Positions 21,401 through 30,430 of a DNA stretch of 64,000 bases are shown here, piece after piece. The position numbers and the translations under genes are program-made. The first letter of the stretch is position 1, and every line of letters starts with the position of its first letter. The notes below the pieces were generated by a model. That model ran no database searches. It saw nothing but the letters and a program-made list of their open reading frames with translations, and was not told the DNA's origin. The DNA comes from Haemaphysalis longicornis (lineage: Eukaryota; Arthropoda; Arachnida; Ixodida; Ixodidae), in assembly GCA_013339765.2 (NCBI GenBank), contig JABSTR010001164.1, forward strand, positions 186,001 through 250,000. The letters are read 5' to 3'.

Positions 21401-22921
21401 CAAATTTGTACCCACTATTCCTGCCTTCTCAAATCGATGCGGGCATTTTTCATGGCATGCAGTTTCACCTTCTACCTGTCAGCAACGACGGACCTTGTAC
21501 ACAACTCATTGTTTGAGAAGACTGTATGTGCATAAGCTTGCGCACTTTCCCTTGGTGACTCACAGCTGCATGATTGAAGGCATTAGAGTCAGCCACAAGT
21601 TTTGTTCACGCAGCAACCTGCCGCCACACCTTTGGCTCAACACATGGGTTTGCCTCATGAATGCACGGGCACAGATGTTGCTGGTAGTCCCTAAGGCTTG
21701 CACTTGGTTATTAGCCCTTTCGCTTGTCACTGACTTGCCGGTACGTTTTCGCATTTCCCCTCTGCAGTGCCACTGACGCACCGGTATGTTCTCTACTGTG
21801 CGTTCAAAAATTCAAGCCATAGCGCAAAGCTGGCACGCCTGGACTGTTTGTGCCAGCTGTCGAATCTTTCTAGTAGGCGTGTATTTTAACAACTCGCTAG
21901 CTCTCTCTCCCGGTGTATGGGAGAGTACGGAGCTACCGCGCTCACCCTTCGTTGCTGGGGGGTTTGGTCGCTCGGCGCGCTGTACTCTGTTGGAATGAGT
22001 GACCATGCGGCACACGTGCGATTACAGGTGCAAGGGTTGTGCCATCCGCTACAGGTTTCTAGGTTTCTTTCTTTTTTTTTAATTCTGTTTCCGCGCCTGC
22101 TACAGCGCGCCAGGTTAGCCAAGCATGCCATTGCCTCTCGAATAGACCGAAACATGACCCAATCGCAGCTTTCGCACACTCGCCGCCCCCTCACTTGCTG
22201 GTGTCAGCAGCACACGAAGTTGTATCAATGTTGTATCCCCTTTTTATCTCTATCTGCCATCATGATTTCGCAATGGGCCATTACTGGGCATTGTGCTGGC
22301 TGCTGTAAGGGCTCCCTCCATGCGCGCGGTTACTTTCGGATGGCTGACTGCGCGGGGCCTTCCACTGCGCTGGAAGACGGGAGATTTCTCCCCCACGCAC
22401 TCTCCTTTCGATGCATTACGTTCCGGACGCTATCGTAGTCGAATAAACCACCATGCTGCTTCCCTGATAGTCCGGAAACCAAGCTGACACTGGGGGTGCG
22501 TCACGGCCAGAAACCCCCAACGGTGAAAGGGTCAAGGGCACTATCCTCATCATTGTTCGACCCCACCCCCTGCCTTTTTCTTTTCTCGCAGGGCGGAGCT
22601 TTGGCGAAGAGGCCTGCAGGCTACAGAGCTCGTCGGAAGATTGCACGACTACAGAACTCCACCAAACTGCTCATCCCGTGGCTGCCATTCGCACGGCTGG
22701 TGCGAGAAATACTCTGGCTGGTCACTGGGGAACACTACTTGATGCAGGTCCTCGCCCTGCAAGTGTTGCAGGAGGCTGCGGAAGCGGTCATAGTGGCCGT
22801 CCTAGAGGGGTCAAACTCGCTGGCCACACACGCGAAGAGGGTCACGGTCATGAACCGCGACGTAGCCGCCCTGGTGCGGCTTTGCAAGAGCCACGGCAGC
22901 CTGGGGCCATGCCTGTCGTGA
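5879..22921 (+). CDS. Candidate centromeric histone H3 variant (cenH3/CENP-A-like), joined from two exons
   Basis: Predicted join: 5879-6383 plus 22592-22921, about 277 residues, with the first exon unresolved. CENP-A replaces H3 in centromeric nucleosomes and seeds the kinetochore. The tail exon is Pro/Ser/Arg/Lys-rich and disordered. The second exon is an H3 histone fold that is clearly not canonical H3. Both sides of the 16.2-kb intron are phase 0 with GT and AG boundaries, and the junction (HHSKK then GGALAKRP) gives the basic linker expected before the alpha-N helix. The intron holds LINEs, SINEs, MITEs and a Harbinger element, which is unusually long but plausible in a tick. Extra internal exons cannot be excluded. 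Confidence 0.6.
6781..6850 (+). repeat. Possible tRNA-like SINE head
   Basis: GTTCAATTCCAACCACAGG resembles a Pol III B box followed by a T-arm. A GGATAGGCATTGG string 45 bp upstream could be a decayed A box. No body or tail is clear. Confidence 0.25.
6949..7077. mobile_element. Foldback MITE, 129 bp
   Basis: CTTCGACATGGTAAAAGGCG at the left end is matched by its reverse complement at the right end. The arms continue inward through GACGGGGAC and AAGAAAAGACAGTGAC, so almost the whole unit folds on itself. It is followed at about 7086-7102 by CCAACTAGCCCAAATTTCT, and the foldback at 56055-56168 has nearly the same flank. This is a non-coding, non-autonomous element. Confidence 0.7.
7121..7273. 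mobile_element. Second foldback MITE, 153 bp, near-perfect palindrome
   Basis: The arms run from ACCCAAGAGAAAATGGTTGC to its counterpart ending at 7273. Matching inner blocks are TTTATGGCCAAATTT, AGCTGGG and GCTGCTGGTCCC, meeting at CCCAACTGGG in the centre. A handful of mismatches are visible. Its sequence is unrelated to the foldback 44 bp to its left. Confidence 0.7.
7330..7790 (+). mobile_element. LINE 3' end (ORF2 C-terminal zinc knuckle)
   Basis: The plus frame 7377-7673 contains CSTCDSREDIHRATCACPKY, the CxxC-x7-H-x4-C-type knuckle (here CxxC...H...C-x-CPKY) at the end of R1/I-group LINE ORF2. It then runs to a natural stop and a short 3' UTR. The endonuclease and RT are missing. It abuts the foldback MITE on its left. 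Confidence 0.6.
8080..9730 (-). mobile_element. 5'-truncated LINE: RT thumb, RNase H and C-terminus
   Basis: The minus strand, read from 9721 down, gives an RT connection/thumb frame (ILGLHLQANTKSDASLQRLK, then HMIRRVATKKRG). RNase H pieces follow (VIDTDASQPRGQQYAII, GEAAIALP), and a tail with FRDITQHYRLPR and a C-x2-C...H-type motif at 8290-8514 (CKFCSQVGKLCHITGVC). Order and wording parallel the larger LINE at 58491-63397, which carries KDITQHYRLCR. The frames are broken by indels and the polymerase core is absent, so it is dead. A G-run at 8707-8720 interrupts it. Confidence 0.65.
9860..10045 (+). repeat. tRNA-derived SINE, second family, copy 1
   Basis: A Pol III B box (GGTTCGATTCC, about 9931-9941) follows a tRNA-like head (CTCGTAACTAAATCGGTAAGA). 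The body runs ACAGTGCCAGTAA...CTTGGGG...GTAGAGGTAA-AAGCTT and matches 10640-10765 in order. It differs from the Ruka-like SINEs elsewhere in the window. Confidence 0.5.
10640..10765 (+). repeat. tRNA-derived SINE, second family, copy 2 (partial)
   Basis: Starts at the B box (GGTTCAATTCC) and repeats the body of the copy at 9860-10045, including AACCCTTGGGGTGTAGAGGT. The tRNA-like head is missing. Confidence 0.5.
10836..11019 (+). repeat. Minisatellite, roughly 16-bp units (GACAAAACAGCACGGC-like)
   Basis: About eleven degenerate units alternate AAAACAGCAC, AAAGGGCAC and AGAAGAGCAC cores separated by GCGAC, GCGTC or CCGAC spacers. The order of variant units matches the opposite-strand array at 20686-20933. 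The open frame here is a by-product of the repeat. Confidence 0.75.
12405..12446. repeat. GTGC/GCGT microsatellite
   Basis: A run of about ten GTGC tetranucleotides just upstream of the THAP relic inside the Harbinger-like element. Confidence 0.8.
12478..12830 (+). pseudogene. Broken THAP-type zinc-finger gene
   Basis: The ATG at 12478 opens MPCCVPGCTGGYRGN, the usual start of a C2CH THAP domain. After two or more frame changes the text continues with W-Y-R-A, FLPEDIAKSYSHLIN and then EGAVPKIFPNLLPYLSK, which is the end of a THAP domain and its linker. The third zinc Cys and the final His are lost (W-R-E-F where C-x2-H-F is expected), and there are stops at about 12651 and 12708. THAP domains are sequence-specific DNA binders often encoded by DNA transposons. 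This copy cannot make a working one. Confidence 0.65.
13115..13261. mobile_element. Nested foldback MITE, 147 bp
   Basis: TGTCTCCGCAGCAGTACCTA at the left is mirrored by TAGGTACTGCAGCGGAGACA at the right. The arms continue through AGCTCTGT-AATAG and AAATAC, around a core with a TATATATATA stretch. It is inserted inside the Harbinger-like element. Confidence 0.65.
14208..16473. other. No recognised gene
   Basis: AT-rich DNA, presumably intron of the cenH3 candidate. I see only an A-run at 15488-15505 and short frames without domains. Confidence 0.4.
16474..16523 (+). repeat. Left arm of a 50-bp inverted repeat
   Basis: Pairs with 17357-17406 in reverse complement with about three mismatches by eye. 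The core GGAGGAGCGGCG and GCGCACTTTCATACGGCCTG are conserved. The loop is 833 bp. Confidence 0.7.
17357..17406 (-). repeat. Right arm of the 50-bp inverted repeat
   Basis: Reverse-complement partner of 16474-16523. Confidence 0.7.
17407..20685. other. No recognised gene; simple repeats only
   Basis: Contains a short GTTCCGG-AC-AT minisatellite (about 18640-18722), and a GAT-rich run near 19118-19154 resembling a LINE 3' tail. Nothing coding is recognisable. Confidence 0.4.
18640..18722. repeat. Short minisatellite with GTTCCGG/GCCGGGAC units
   Basis: Five to six degenerate units of 12-18 bp built on TTCCGGxACxATxxGT. The minus-strand reading is a Gly/Thr/Pro repeat and is not taken as a gene. 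Confidence 0.5.
20686..20933 (-). repeat. Minisatellite, second copy of the 16-bp-unit array, opposite strand
   Basis: The minus strand reads GACGAAACGGCACGCGACAA... with the same unit order as 10836-11019, including the diagnostic ACCGACATAACAGC and CAAAAGGGCAC units. The shared order suggests one ancestral array copied with a carrier, not independent expansion. Confidence 0.7.
21028..21372 (+). CDS. Uncharacterised 114-codon open frame, possibly an exon
   Basis: The frame is open from a TAG|GTG boundary, which could be a splice acceptor, to a TAG stop. Over most of its length third positions look GC-biased (for example ILKLNFVPANSRAIQILRVI), unlike the AT-rich surroundings. I recognise no domain. 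There is no ATG start; the first codon is GTG. It could be an exon of an unknown gene, a decayed transposon ORF, or chance. Confidence 0.25.
   Translation: MIRLHKVRPQVACTAEGKEVALFRKARRAKHPLETISGACRVAHEHFNQNDGRTLALINISSSECHAGDIIHDTTRILKLNFVPANSRAIQILRVIASFPEFFFYKCKVAAAHE
21914..22500 (+). mobile_element. Possible solo LTR
   Basis: Starts TGTATGGGAGAG and contains an AATAAA near 22441 followed by a TGACACTGGGGGTGCGTCA-type end. The length and the poly(A) signal near the 3' end suggest an LTR. No clean target duplication or matching partner is visible, so this is weak. Confidence 0.3.
22592..22921 (+). CDS. cenH3: cenH3 candidate, histone-fold exon
   Basis: The acceptor TTTTTCTTTTCTCGCAG precedes 109 codons and a TGA stop. 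It is a complete H3 fold: alpha-N/alpha-1 LQNSTKLLIPWLPFARLVRE, alpha-2 LQEAAEAVIVAVLE, then HAKRVTVMNRDV and a final helix. From REI to LQEA there are 18 residues, against 17 in canonical H3 and 19 in human CENP-A, so loop 1 is lengthened as in CENP-A. AAEA (not ASEA) is CENP-A-like. The C-terminus (KSHGSLGPCLS) lacks the canonical RGERA. A replicative H3 gene would be intronless with a conserved K4/K9/K27 tail, which this lacks. A diverged non-centromeric H3 paralogue or an inactive copy remains possible. Confidence 0.7.
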   Translation, partial: GGALAKRPAGYRARRKIARLQNSTKLLIPWLPFARLVREILWLVTGEHYLMQVLALQVLQEAAEAVIVAVLEGSNSLATHAKRVTVMNRDVAALVRLCKSHGSLGPCLS

Positions 22922-23301
22922 GGACGCACAGACGGCTGCTTTTGGGGGGGGGGGTCACTTTTGATGTTTTTAGAGAGTATTTACAATTTGTAAATTTTAC
23001 ACTTGACAAATCGTGTGCTGGGTGTTCTTTTTTAACGGTGATTTTTGTTGCCATATCCACCATAATTTTACCTATTTAATCACATCCATCTTCAGTACAA
23101 CACAGCCATCAGCATGTGCGCTTAGTCTTTTAAAAATGAATTTTAAGAGAGTGAGAACATTTTTGTTGAGTTTATGTGATGACATGGTTCTGTCGAAGCG
23201 AGTAGCATTGCTTGTGTTGCTGTTGTGAAAGCTGCAATAACATTTCTACCGTCAGGTCCACAAGATGTTTATGAATTTCCCAGCTTTGCAGGTCAAGTTG
23301 G

Positions 23302-23307
23302 AATAAA
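23302..23307 (+). terminator. Poly(A) signal AATAAA of the cenH3 candidate
   Basis: First AATAAA downstream of the stop, giving a 3' UTR of about 400 nt that includes a G-run near 22946. Confidence 0.5.
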
Positions 23308-23461
23308 ATTCTTTTTGATTGAATGTTGTGCATTCTTGAAATATACCTTGCGTCTCTAACAAGGCTGAAATGTGTTACGCCGGAAAGCTAGAGAAAACGT
23401 CTTTATTACTGTCATGAACTAATTTTGTCGCTGTTAAATGTTAGTCTTATTCTTTGAATTC

Positions 23462-23700
23462 TTGGTTTGATTTGATTGATTGTAGGGTGTAACGCTCCAG
23501 AGTAACGCAGGTGATGAGGCGCGCCGTATTGGAGGGCTCTGGATGAATTTTGACCACCTCGGGATCTTTAAAGTCTCGTACACATGGGCGTTTTTGCTTT
23601 TCACCTCCATCAGAAAAGCGGCCGCTGCGATTGGGAATCAAACCCGAAACCTCATGCTCAGCAGCACAACGCCTTAGCCACTGAGCCATCGCTGTGGGTT
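23462..23700 (-). repeat. Ruka-like tRNA-derived SINE
   Basis: On the minus strand the head reads CAGCGATGGCTCAGTGGCTAAGGCG, with A box TGGCTCAGTGG and B box GGTTTGATTCC. The conserved body follows (CAAAAACGCCCATG, GGTCAAAATTCATCCAGAGCCC, GCGCGCCTCATCACCTG), then a TCAATCAA tail. Several diverged copies lie in this window. Confidence 0.8.
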
Positions 23701-24605
23701 CTTTGAATTCTTTGTGATCCGGAAGGCTTAGACTTGGCCTAGAAAATTTTTAAAAAGGCTGTACATTGCTGGGGGTGTTAGCTCAGCATGCGCTGACACA
23801 GTCTGCTTGCTTGCTTGTGGAGAACATTTGCCAGAGATGGGGGACGAAATTATTGAATGAATTTCAGTGAGTTTCTTGTGGCTCTGGCATGATGACGTTT
23901 GGTCAGCTGTTCTTGTGGCATTTACTGGTGAGGTTGTTGTATTGGGGTGAGGGGCATTACAGGGGCGTTTGTGGGTTTGCAGTTCTTTAGTGTGCACAAT
24001 AGCATGATTCTTGGGCTCTTCATAAATGGTCATTAAATTGCAAACCTAACGGCATATTGCCCAAATGATGCAACTGGTGTTATGGCACGTTCTGTAGGTG
24101 CACTGGGATCGATAGGGTTGTTGACATCCAGATTGGCTCATAGAAAAGTTCTCTATTTCATGCATTATGGCATAGTCATATGAGGTGATATAAATTGGCA
24201 GGGGTGGACTGCCTGAATGTAAAAGCTTGTGGGCGGCTGAGGAGGCGGTGTGGCCGAGCCCACGTTTATTAAGGTTGCGCTGGCCGTGCCATGGTCAGGA
24301 CGAGGTGAGTAGAACCGGGGTGCTGCTCCAGACCGGGTGCAGAGTCTCCGTGCCAGCTGGCCAATCTGCTGATGACGATGGTGGCGCTACAGGACTGCCC
24401 GCCTAGCGCGGAGCGCGATAGAGAAGTGAGCTGGGTGTTGTTTTGTGCAGTACTGTACGTTAACGCGGTGAGGGGGGGGGGGGTGCGGTAGGAGAAGCAC
24501 TTATCGAAGTTCACAGGCACATGTAATGTTTGTCCGTAGCCAGAGAGTCCGTGAGCAGACGGTGGTATAGTGGCAGGGGTTGAGTAACTGGCATGGTCCT
24601 GGTTG

Positions 24606-25553
24606 TCAACAAGGTAGCGTCCGTGTAAGGAGAAACCTCTGGAGGTCGAGGCTGGGAGTGCGGCTGCAGACGCGTTGTTGGGTGCGAAGCGGCTGATGCA
24701 ATTGATGGTGGAGCGAACGGCAGGCGTAACTCAAAGGACAGCGACAAGGTGAAGCGTAGTGCAGCAGAATGACAACCGAAGTGCGGGCTTGACTGTGCCC
24801 CGGTGTGGGCTCTATGGCTTCGTCGCTGTCTCGGCTGCTTTCGCAACTGCTGTGGGAGACAGCATAGCGGGGCCTTGCAATGATGAGCTGCGCTTGAACT
24901 CCAATGACGTCGGATCCCCATCCAGCAAGCTGGTTTCGTCTGATTTGTAGACAGACGGCTGAGCTCCGGTTACTGCGTCTACCTGACACTGTCCTAGAGC
25001 AGGGAGTCTGTCGACGTCTGGGGAGCAGCTTTTGACGCGTCTCTTGACTGCATGGGGTCATGGGATACTTCTTTCGGCGACGGTTGTTGGAAGGGGCCTC
25101 CCGCAATCTTTGCTCCGGTATCGCCATCGTAGCCAGGGGGTGAAGATTGTCAATAGCAAGCTGATGTGCTTCGAAGGTAGCCTTGACTCCCAGAGTCCTC
25201 GATCTGTCGTTGGCTGCTGGAGGCTGTTCCACCTGAGGCGAGGAAGACGGCTGTCGTACACCGGGAGTACAGCGCTCGTGAAGATCGCTCTCACTCGTGC
25301 CGTGCAGAGAAGTTTCGCAGCCACGAGCGGCAGAGCAGTCGACACTTGCTGGTGTCGGTGAAGCGGACGCAACAACCTGTGGCGATGCGGCATGGTGTTG
25401 GGCAGATTCCACTAAGCTAAAGGTCGACTCCGTAGTGCTGCAAGTTGTAGCCGGCGCTGGCGTTTCCTGGGAAGGCGAGACTGAACACTGTGGCGAAGTT
25501 GTATGCACAGTTGGCGTTGGAAGGTGTGGTGGTGTGGAGGATGGCGTCGGCAT
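24606..25553 (-). CDS. Ser/Thr/Pro-rich open frame of unknown nature
   Basis: A 315-codon minus-strand frame, low in complexity at the N-terminus (PTPSSTPPHLPTP...), with a basic NRRRKKYP segment in the middle. I recognise no domain. A hAT MITE lies immediately upstream (25586-25824). It may be the ORF1 of a decayed non-LTR element or a chance frame. No promoter or splice context supports a gene. Confidence 0.25.
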   Translation of the reverse strand: MPTPSSTPPHLPTPTVHTTSPQCSVSPSQETPAPATTCSTTESTFSLVESAQHHAASPQVVASASPTPASVDCSAARGCETSLHGTSESDLHERCTPGVRQPSSSPQVEQPPAANDRSRTLGVKATFEAHQLAIDNLHPLATMAIPEQRLREAPSNNRRRKKYPMTPCSQETRQKLLPRRRQTPCSRTVSGRRSNRSSAVCLQIRRNQLAGWGSDVIGVQAQLIIARPRYAVSHSSCESSRDSDEAIEPTPGHSQARTSVVILLHYASPCRCPLSYACRSLHHQLHQPLRTQQRVCSRTPSLDLQRFLLTRTLPC

Positions 25554-25585
25554 GGGCGTGACGGAGGTGGGCGTGTCATCACAAC

Positions 25586-25824
25586 CAGGGGCGGATCCAG
25601 GTTTTTTCTGAGAGGGGGGTCAGCTTCCATCAGTGATGGTAATTATGATGATTATGAAGAGGAGTCTTTTTTATTCACCGATATTTCGGAAAAGCAGAAA
25701 TTCAAGAAATAGAAGAAATCGTCAACTAGACTTTTCCACGACCAGAGAGATCATCGTCTTCGGGGTATTCAGAAATTAAGGGAGGGGTCAGGACATCCGG
25801 ACCCCCCCTCTGGATCCGCCAATG
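25586..25824. mobile_element. hAT-type MITE, 239 bp, with 8-bp target duplication
   Basis: The ends are CAGGGGCGGATCCAGG and CTGGATCCGCCAATG, inverted and starting with CA as in hAT elements. ATCACAAC lies directly on both sides (25578-25585 and 25825-25832). There is no coding content. Confidence 0.8.
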
Positions 25825-25839
25825 ATCACAACCATCGCT

Positions 25840-26680
25840 GTAGTATTGAAATATACTGTCGCTGAGCATATTCGTAGATGGATATAACACGCAGCGGGCA
25901 TAAAAGTTATAAAAGTTAAGTGGCTGGAATGTGAAGCAAACATGCGTGTGTTTCCCGTCTTTTGAGCGGTTCCTTTTTTTTCCCCTCTGTATTTTTTAAA
26001 CCATCCTCTACCGACCTGCAGACGTAGTGGTGTCCGACCTGGTAACGCATGCGCAGATTGCAATCACTCCTGATGAAACGCACCTAAAGTGGGGGTACCC
26101 CCTTTTTTTTGGAGGGAACCCTCGCTTTTCTCAATATTATTTAGGTAGCGCACACTTTCGCCTGAAAGATATTTGTCGTGGTAGGTTCGAACAAGATCGA
26201 AGATTCTTATCTCTAATCCAACGACGAAGGTACGTGGTGGTGAGGCCTTGTCCCATCGCGGAACAAATCCGCAAATTTCAAGGAACCCAAATATTTTTTA
26301 AGCTCTGGGGGGCCTTGCATGCAACGAAGTTTCGTCGACCGGCCGCCTCAACTTCAGCATGTAATCTTCCACGGCGGAACTTGATTACACACAGCGCTAT
26401 AGCTCACAAGCTTCAAATGATTACCATGCCATGAAATCCCATACTTCTCCCACCAATCAAGAATTCTTTCAGACGCACTCTAAATGATTTCGGTGAGATT
26501 GGTTCTGGGGGAACGAGGGGGAGGGGGAAAAATGTCTTTAATGATGAAGAGAAGACAGCCTGGCTACTCCACATGAACATGAGAAGTGCACTCTTGGTGT
26601 GCAGCGTTGTCGTACACGTACGAGCTCTATGTACGCCTCTCCTACCCGGCCACGAGCCCATGTTCCTTCGATGCTTTGAT
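25840..26680. other. No recognised gene
   Basis: Short frames only. The right part may be the 3' continuation of the LINE that starts at 27690 on the minus strand. Confidence 0.35.
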
Positions 26681-26689
26681 CACTGCCGA

Positions 26690-27690
26690 GGAAAGGCTAA
26701 CCCATTGTTAAGCATCCTTCTCTAAATCCAGCCGGTTCCCTGGGTTGTTCGAAATCTAGGGTGTTACTTTTGCGGTTAATTAGTAATTTTGTAAACAGCT
26801 TGCATGCGGCGGATACGCGTCGATAATCCCTAAACTCGCATCACCCTTCTTGTGAATTAGAATTATGTTGTCATTTTTCCAGGCCAGTGGCATTTTCAGT
26901 GTCCGGAGGAATCCTGAGAATAGAATAATTCTGCTAACTTTCCTGGTTCGACATCGCCACCAAGAAAAGTTTGAGAAGATCCGCGATTATACCGTCATCA
27001 CTTGCAGTTTTGCATCTATTTAATCCCTTCAGTGCCTTTTCAACCTCGTTTTTTGGTTACTGCTGGAACCCCGCGAGCATAGTCCTAGGTATTGTTTTCA
27101 GGTCGACCGTTGATGAAGTACAAATAAACCTCTCGGCTAGTTTCATTAGCTCGTCTATGTTGTTCGTTGTATTACCAGTTTCGTTTCTGCATGCACACGT
27201 TCTACATATCTGTACCAACATGCATCTTCTTCCATAAAGCCACGAATGTAAGTGATCTAGCTTCTGTTCAATTTTAAGAATTTCGCCAATTTGATACACT
27301 CTTTTGTTCCTGAATCTTTAACTTTCCGTCAGTTCCTTTGTATTCTGAGATAATTACTGACCAGCTGCTTGGTTAGATTCTCGCGTTCCCACTTCTACGC
27401 GTCTGCGTGGGAACCTGTTTATGCTTTCTTACTCAGCGGTTAGGGCCGCAAATTTGTCCTGGAGCGTTGCAAACTCCTGCGACCCGTCTCTCACTGATTG
27501 CAGGGGTTTCCTTCTTTTAGCTAGCTTCGTCCTATCTCTTCCTCCAATTAGCCTAATTTTACCTCTCACTATCACTGCTCTTGCGCCCTTGCTTAGCAAA
27601 CCCGCATTCTGCTCTTGGATATTGGAACCTAGGATTAGGCCGATGTCATTTGAGTTTCTCCGGCCGGTATGGCTTTCCCTCTAAATTTCA
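26690..27690 (-). mobile_element. Decayed RTE-like LINE reverse transcriptase
   Basis: In broken minus-strand frames: KNEVEKALKGLNRCKTASDDGI (the E-V-x-x-AL...K-A-x-DGI block before the RT core), LEK-QHNSNSQEG (WK-x-IILIHKKGD in another frame), and NTLDFEQPREPAGFREG, equivalent to the QPxEQAGFRxG RT block. The same family is present at 48690-51330 on the plus strand. There are many stops; it is not functional. Confidence 0.6.
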
Positions 27691-27829
27691 CATAAAGGTT
27701 GCAGCGAACGCCTTTAGTTCCGCCGTGGAGCGTTACCAGAAAACTTCAGCCCAGCTGTGCGCCGCCTCGCGTTGCTAGCAACTACTTGCTATAGCTGCGC
27801 CTACCAAGCCTAGCTTAGATATCGCTTGC

Positions 27830-27936
27830 GTAATGACGTCACACCACATAAACCTAGTCACGTGACCTAAATCACGTAATATCACGTACACCCAGTCATT
27901 TATTTTATTTCTATTTATTTATTTATTTATTTGTTC

Positions 27937-27973
<37 letters not shown>

Positions 27974-28515
27974 GAGGTTTAACGCACCGACTCTACGCAG
28001 GCGATGAGGCAAGCCGTAGTGCAGGGTTCCGGATTAAATTTTACCATCTGGGGACCTTTAACGTGCGCCGAGATCTCTTACATGCGGGCGTTTTTGCTTT
28101 TCGCCTCCATCAGAATAGCGACCGTGGGGGCCGGTAATCGAACCCGCGTCCTTGGGCTCAGCAACACAATGCCTTAGCCACTGAACCACCGCAGCGGGTA
28201 CCTAGTCCGGTGACCCAAACCACGCAACAATTGTGCCTCCCTCGCGTAATGGTGGTACCGCTTGTATGACCACGTAACATCACGTAAATTACATGACCAA
28301 AATCGCGTAACACTACGTAGGCCTAGTCACGTGACATGTACCCACCAATATCACGTAACATCACGTAAGCCTAGTCACGTGAATGTTCCCGCCGAAATCA
28401 CGTAGCATCACGTAAAGCTAGTTATGTGACATGTTGCCGCCAAAATCGCGTGAATCCATTCACGCGACATGTTCCCACCAAAACCACGTATGGCCATGTC
28501 ATATGACTTGGCCTA
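27830..28515. repeat. 47-bp minisatellite rich in CACGTG, interrupted by a SINE
   Basis: Units near 27835-27898 and 28200-28510 repeat a pattern of TCACGTGAC...CACCAA-ATCACGTAACATCACGTAAGCCTAG, about 47-48 bp long. Many carry the palindromic E-box core CACGTG. The interruption (27900-28199) is a TTTA/TTGA stretch plus a SINE. Confidence 0.65.
27935..28199 (-). repeat. Ruka-like SINE inside the minisatellite
   Basis: The minus strand has the tRNA-like head (CGCTGCGGTGGTTCAGTGGC), a B box at GGGTTCGATTACC, the AAAACGCCCGCATG body and a long TCAA tail (27935-27970). Confidence 0.8.
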
Positions 28516-28519
28516 GCAG

Positions 28520-30430
28520 GAGCGATTCCTTGCAAACCACTTGCTATGGCACCAAGCCACGTAACCTCCTCGCACCCCATGAGCGTAGGGCGGAGTCTGC
28601 GGCACATGTGCGTTCCGCTGTATACTCTCTCTGAGCCACGGACGACAAGTATGTGGGTGGAGCTTAGCCTTTACATCACAGGCAAGTAAAAGCTCGGAAC
28701 AGCCGGCGCGGCGACAGACCTCTCGTTTCCTCTACTCCGTGCGTACCTGCTGCTGCCATGTGAAGACCGAAGAAAATCCGGACACCCGCAGAAAGCGGCT
28801 TTCCAGGAAGAGCGGTCAAGCTCCGCTGTTGACTCCAGCCTAGGCAAACTGCGCACATTTTTTTCTGTTGCCAGTGCACCGTGTTTTGTTTTTCGGGTAA
28901 GGACTGTCACTGTAGATCTGTGCATCGTATAACCAGAGGAAGAGAACACTGAATAGTAACAAGAGTAACAACAATTTATTTTCACAATCTGGGGCACAAT
29001 TCCGCGGCACTGGCAGGCAGCCAGCAACGTTCATTGTACTGTGCAATAATCAATTATGCAACACGAGATACAAAAAAAATCCTGTGGTGTACATTTTCCA
29101 GGGGAAAAAAGGCACAGGTATAACAACAAACATTTTGCTGTAGGAATAATAACAAAAACAAACAACCTAGCAGGACAAGCAAAATATAAGAAACAATACA
29201 CACAAACAACTTGAGACAACTGTCCATTGATGTAGCACAATATAAACGAAAACAACACACAAAATATTTTGGTTACATAGGAACTGTGCACCACTACAAC
29301 CTGCGTGAATTAGACAAAGCTAAAGGGCCCCCCCCCCCCCCCTTTTTGCAGGATACCTTAGCAGCTTTTCTTTCACATCACTTTGCTTTGGTTGAATAAA
29401 AATACGTAGTGCATTCGGCGTTTCCAGTACACGATTTCTGTGAATTTCAGGTGCGTTGCATCACTCACAGCAAAACTCAGTCGATGAAGTCATCAAGCCG
29501 CGGGCACTTCACACGGCACATCATATTAGAGTGAATGGACGGGCTTCTTGCGCAACCGGGAAAGTTTAAATTCCCCCACGCTTCGTATATACAAGTATCT
29601 ACAACTTCTCCGCCAGAACAAAAGTTAGCCGAGCTATAGGTACTACCTTCGATACGTCTGAGCAACTTTACAGCGATAGCTGTTAGTGGGAGATCACCCG
29701 AGCTTCGCGCCGTCCGCCGTGCGTTCCGAAAACAGTGTGTGCAGTGTTCTCCTAACAGCACTAAGACCTAGAAAATTTAAAAAAAGGGAGCCCCCCCTAG
29801 CAGAGCTAAAAAAACCCTGACGCCATGGTGCATACGCATGTCCCCAAACAGATAAAAGATAAATCGTTCTACTTACAGCTACATGTGAAGCCATTGTCAT
29901 ATTTTAATTTTGCTTCACCTCCCTGCTCACTTCCTTTCCACATTCGTCTCCTCTAAACCAGTTGGTGTAAATGACACCGAGTTTAAAATTTACGAATACC
30001 ACACACTTAACTAACTTCTGTGCCCCATCCGAACCACTGCGTATACGTATGAATGACCATATGACCCTGCCACGATGACAGAGATACACGTACTCATATC
30101 GAAACATTGACGGCGCCGGTCGGAAATATATATATCCTGTTTAACCTTAAATCTCGTTCCTTCTGGCCTCCGGGATTTGCCTTTTCTTGCAGGCCCTCAT
30201 CACAGTCATTTACCTCTACAGGTTTATAAGAATTAATCATAGCGGCTTTAAAAAAGCACAACAGAAAAAAAAACACAACATTATGCGCGCAGGGTACATG
30301 AACTAAAAAACAAATCAAGGCGATGATTAAGAAAAAAAAAATTACCGGGGTTAGCGCAGTTAAACGACATCTGTCGAGCGATTGCTCGGTTTTCATGCAG
30401 AAAGTGCGCAGTGAACACACCGCAACGCAA
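28520..30430. other. No recognised gene
   Basis: A minus-strand AATAAA lies at 28975-28980, and there is a 94-codon minus frame at 29477-29761 (ends RLDDFID) with no ATG and no known domain. A C-run is at 29329-29342. These might be remnants of one minus-strand transcription unit, but nothing ties them together. Confidence 0.35.

Noticed and set aside
27910..27970. CRISPR-like or satellite array
   Set aside because: Plain tetranucleotide runs that are the tail of a SINE; there is no spacer structure.
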